Of a DNA stretch of 5,351 nucleotides, positions 4,759 through 5,351 are shown piece by piece. The first letter of the stretch is position 1. Each line of letters starts with the position of its first letter. Origin of the DNA: CAYNYM01 sp964644375. GTDB lineage: Bacteria; Desulfobacterota; DSM-4660; Desulfatiglandales; HGW-15. Position numbers and translations under genes: made by a program. Where the stretch lies: contig CAZXWJ010000289.1 of assembly GCA_964644375.1 (NCBI GenBank), positions 1 to 5,351 of the forward strand, read 5' to 3'. Under the pieces are notes generated by a model, which made no database searches, was not told the DNA's origin, and saw only the letters and a list, made by a program, of their open reading frames with translations.

Positions 4759-5351
4759 TTATGGCTTTTCAGTAATCGCGAGGCGAATGCCGAGACCGAT
4801 CAGCACGGTTCCGGTCAGCCACTGTTGTCCCTTTCTCATGATCGGGTTTCTCGTGAACCATTCGGATATTGCCCCCCCTGTAACAGCGATGAAAAGATCC
4901 ATCGAGAGTGCCGTCAAAAGTAAAATGCAACCAAATATAAACATCTGAAGCCCCGGATGCCCTCGAAAGGGGTCGACGAACTGCGGGAGAAAGGACAAAT
5001 AGAACAGGGCGGTTTTTGGATTTAAAATCTCGGTGATGACGCCTTGGCCATACATTCGAAACTTATCCGATTTTGGCGGTGGGGCTTGCGGATCTCGTTC
5101 ATTTTTTTTGGACAGGAACATCTGTATTCCAAGATATAAAAGGTATGCTGTTCCGAGATACTTGACGATCATGTAGGTCAGGGGTGAGTACACAAAAATA
5201 ACGGACAGACCCATACTGGCCGCAAGGGTATGGAGCAGAAGTCCTGTAGCAAGTCCGAGGGCCGAAAAGCACCCGGCAGAGCGACCCCGTCCAATGCTTC
5301 TTGACATGACATAGGCCATTGACGGGCCGGGGCACAGGGTGATGGCAACCG
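4759..5351 (-). CDS. LysE/RhtB-family small-molecule exporter (5' partial)
   Basis: An inner-membrane exporter of the LysE translocator family, whose members export amino acids, homoserine lactones or similar small molecules. The frame runs to the right window edge, and 196 residues are visible, missing only the first helix's start. The family PGP motif is present (TLCPGPS, visible residues 4-10). After it come hydrophobic segments around ALGLATGLLLHTLAASMGLS and YLGTAYLLYLGIQMF, then the conserved ILNPKTALFYLSFLPQFV (NPK at about 110-112). Two C-terminal helices end in WLTGTVLIGLGIRLA. The ATG at 5319 lies after the PGP motif and is internal, so the true start is outside the window. It is the first of four leftward genes and a paralogue of the deleted copy that follows. 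The substrate is not predictable from sequence. Confidence 0.93.
   Translation of the reverse strand, partial: VAITLCPGPSMAYVMSRSIGRGRSAGCFSALGLATGLLLHTLAASMGLSVIFVYSPLTYMIVKYLGTAYLLYLGIQMFLSKKNERDPQAPPPKSDKFRMYGQGVITEILNPKTALFYLSFLPQFVDPFRGHPGLQMFIFGCILLLTALSMDLFIAVTGGAISEWFTRNPIMRKGQQWLTGTVLIGLGIRLAITEKP

Overview
The window looks like a chromosomal segment from a mesophilic, anaerobic Desulfobacterota (deltaproteobacterial) lineage, probably a sulfate reducer or a relative. This is an inference from the gene mix: a sigma-54 activator, a DsrE-family protein, a pyruvate-kinase-C-terminal-like remnant and small lineage-type hypotheticals, with mixed base composition. No rRNA, tRNA, insertion sequence or CRISPR array is visible.

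Left part, + strand (1-2946). The window opens inside a sigma-54-dependent transcriptional activator: the C-terminal part of its AAA+ domain plus a Fis-type helix-turn-helix. A 92-aa protein with a pentapeptide-like pattern follows. Next is the most interesting gene, a DsrE-family protein whose frame is interrupted by one TGA at 1451-1453. The frame stays open for 38 more codons after the TGA. Those codons encode a convincing DsrE C-terminus, and the TGA sits exactly where the first cysteine of the family's CxxC-type motif is expected (U-I-P-C). A compact hairpin with a GGU apical loop lies just downstream of the TGA, at a distance suited to a bacterial SECIS element. I therefore annotate the gene as a 116-aa selenoprotein, not as a 77-aa protein. 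A strong hairpin follows it. Then comes a stretch without an intact gene (about 1640-2045) that holds a frameshifted remnant of a pyruvate kinase alpha/beta-domain protein. A 58-aa protein with a strong ribosome binding site and a single-BON-domain protein complete the + strand block.

Right part, - strand (2953-5351). Four genes read leftward, meeting the BON gene tail to tail with only 6 nt between stops. In order of transcription they are: a LysE/RhtB-family exporter (5' end outside the window); a second LysE-family gene with a large in-frame internal deletion; a GNAT acetyltransferase whose ATG overlaps the stop of the truncated gene (ATGA); and a sterol desaturase/fatty acid hydroxylase superfamily membrane protein with a complete di-iron histidine set. 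An exporter followed by an acetyltransferase is compatible with small-molecule export or detoxification, but no substrate can be read from the sequence.

No obviously co-operating multi-gene system is seen. The main discovery candidate is the UGA-encoded selenocysteine in the DsrE-like protein with its SECIS. Signs of gene decay (two broken genes) suggest the region is turning over.
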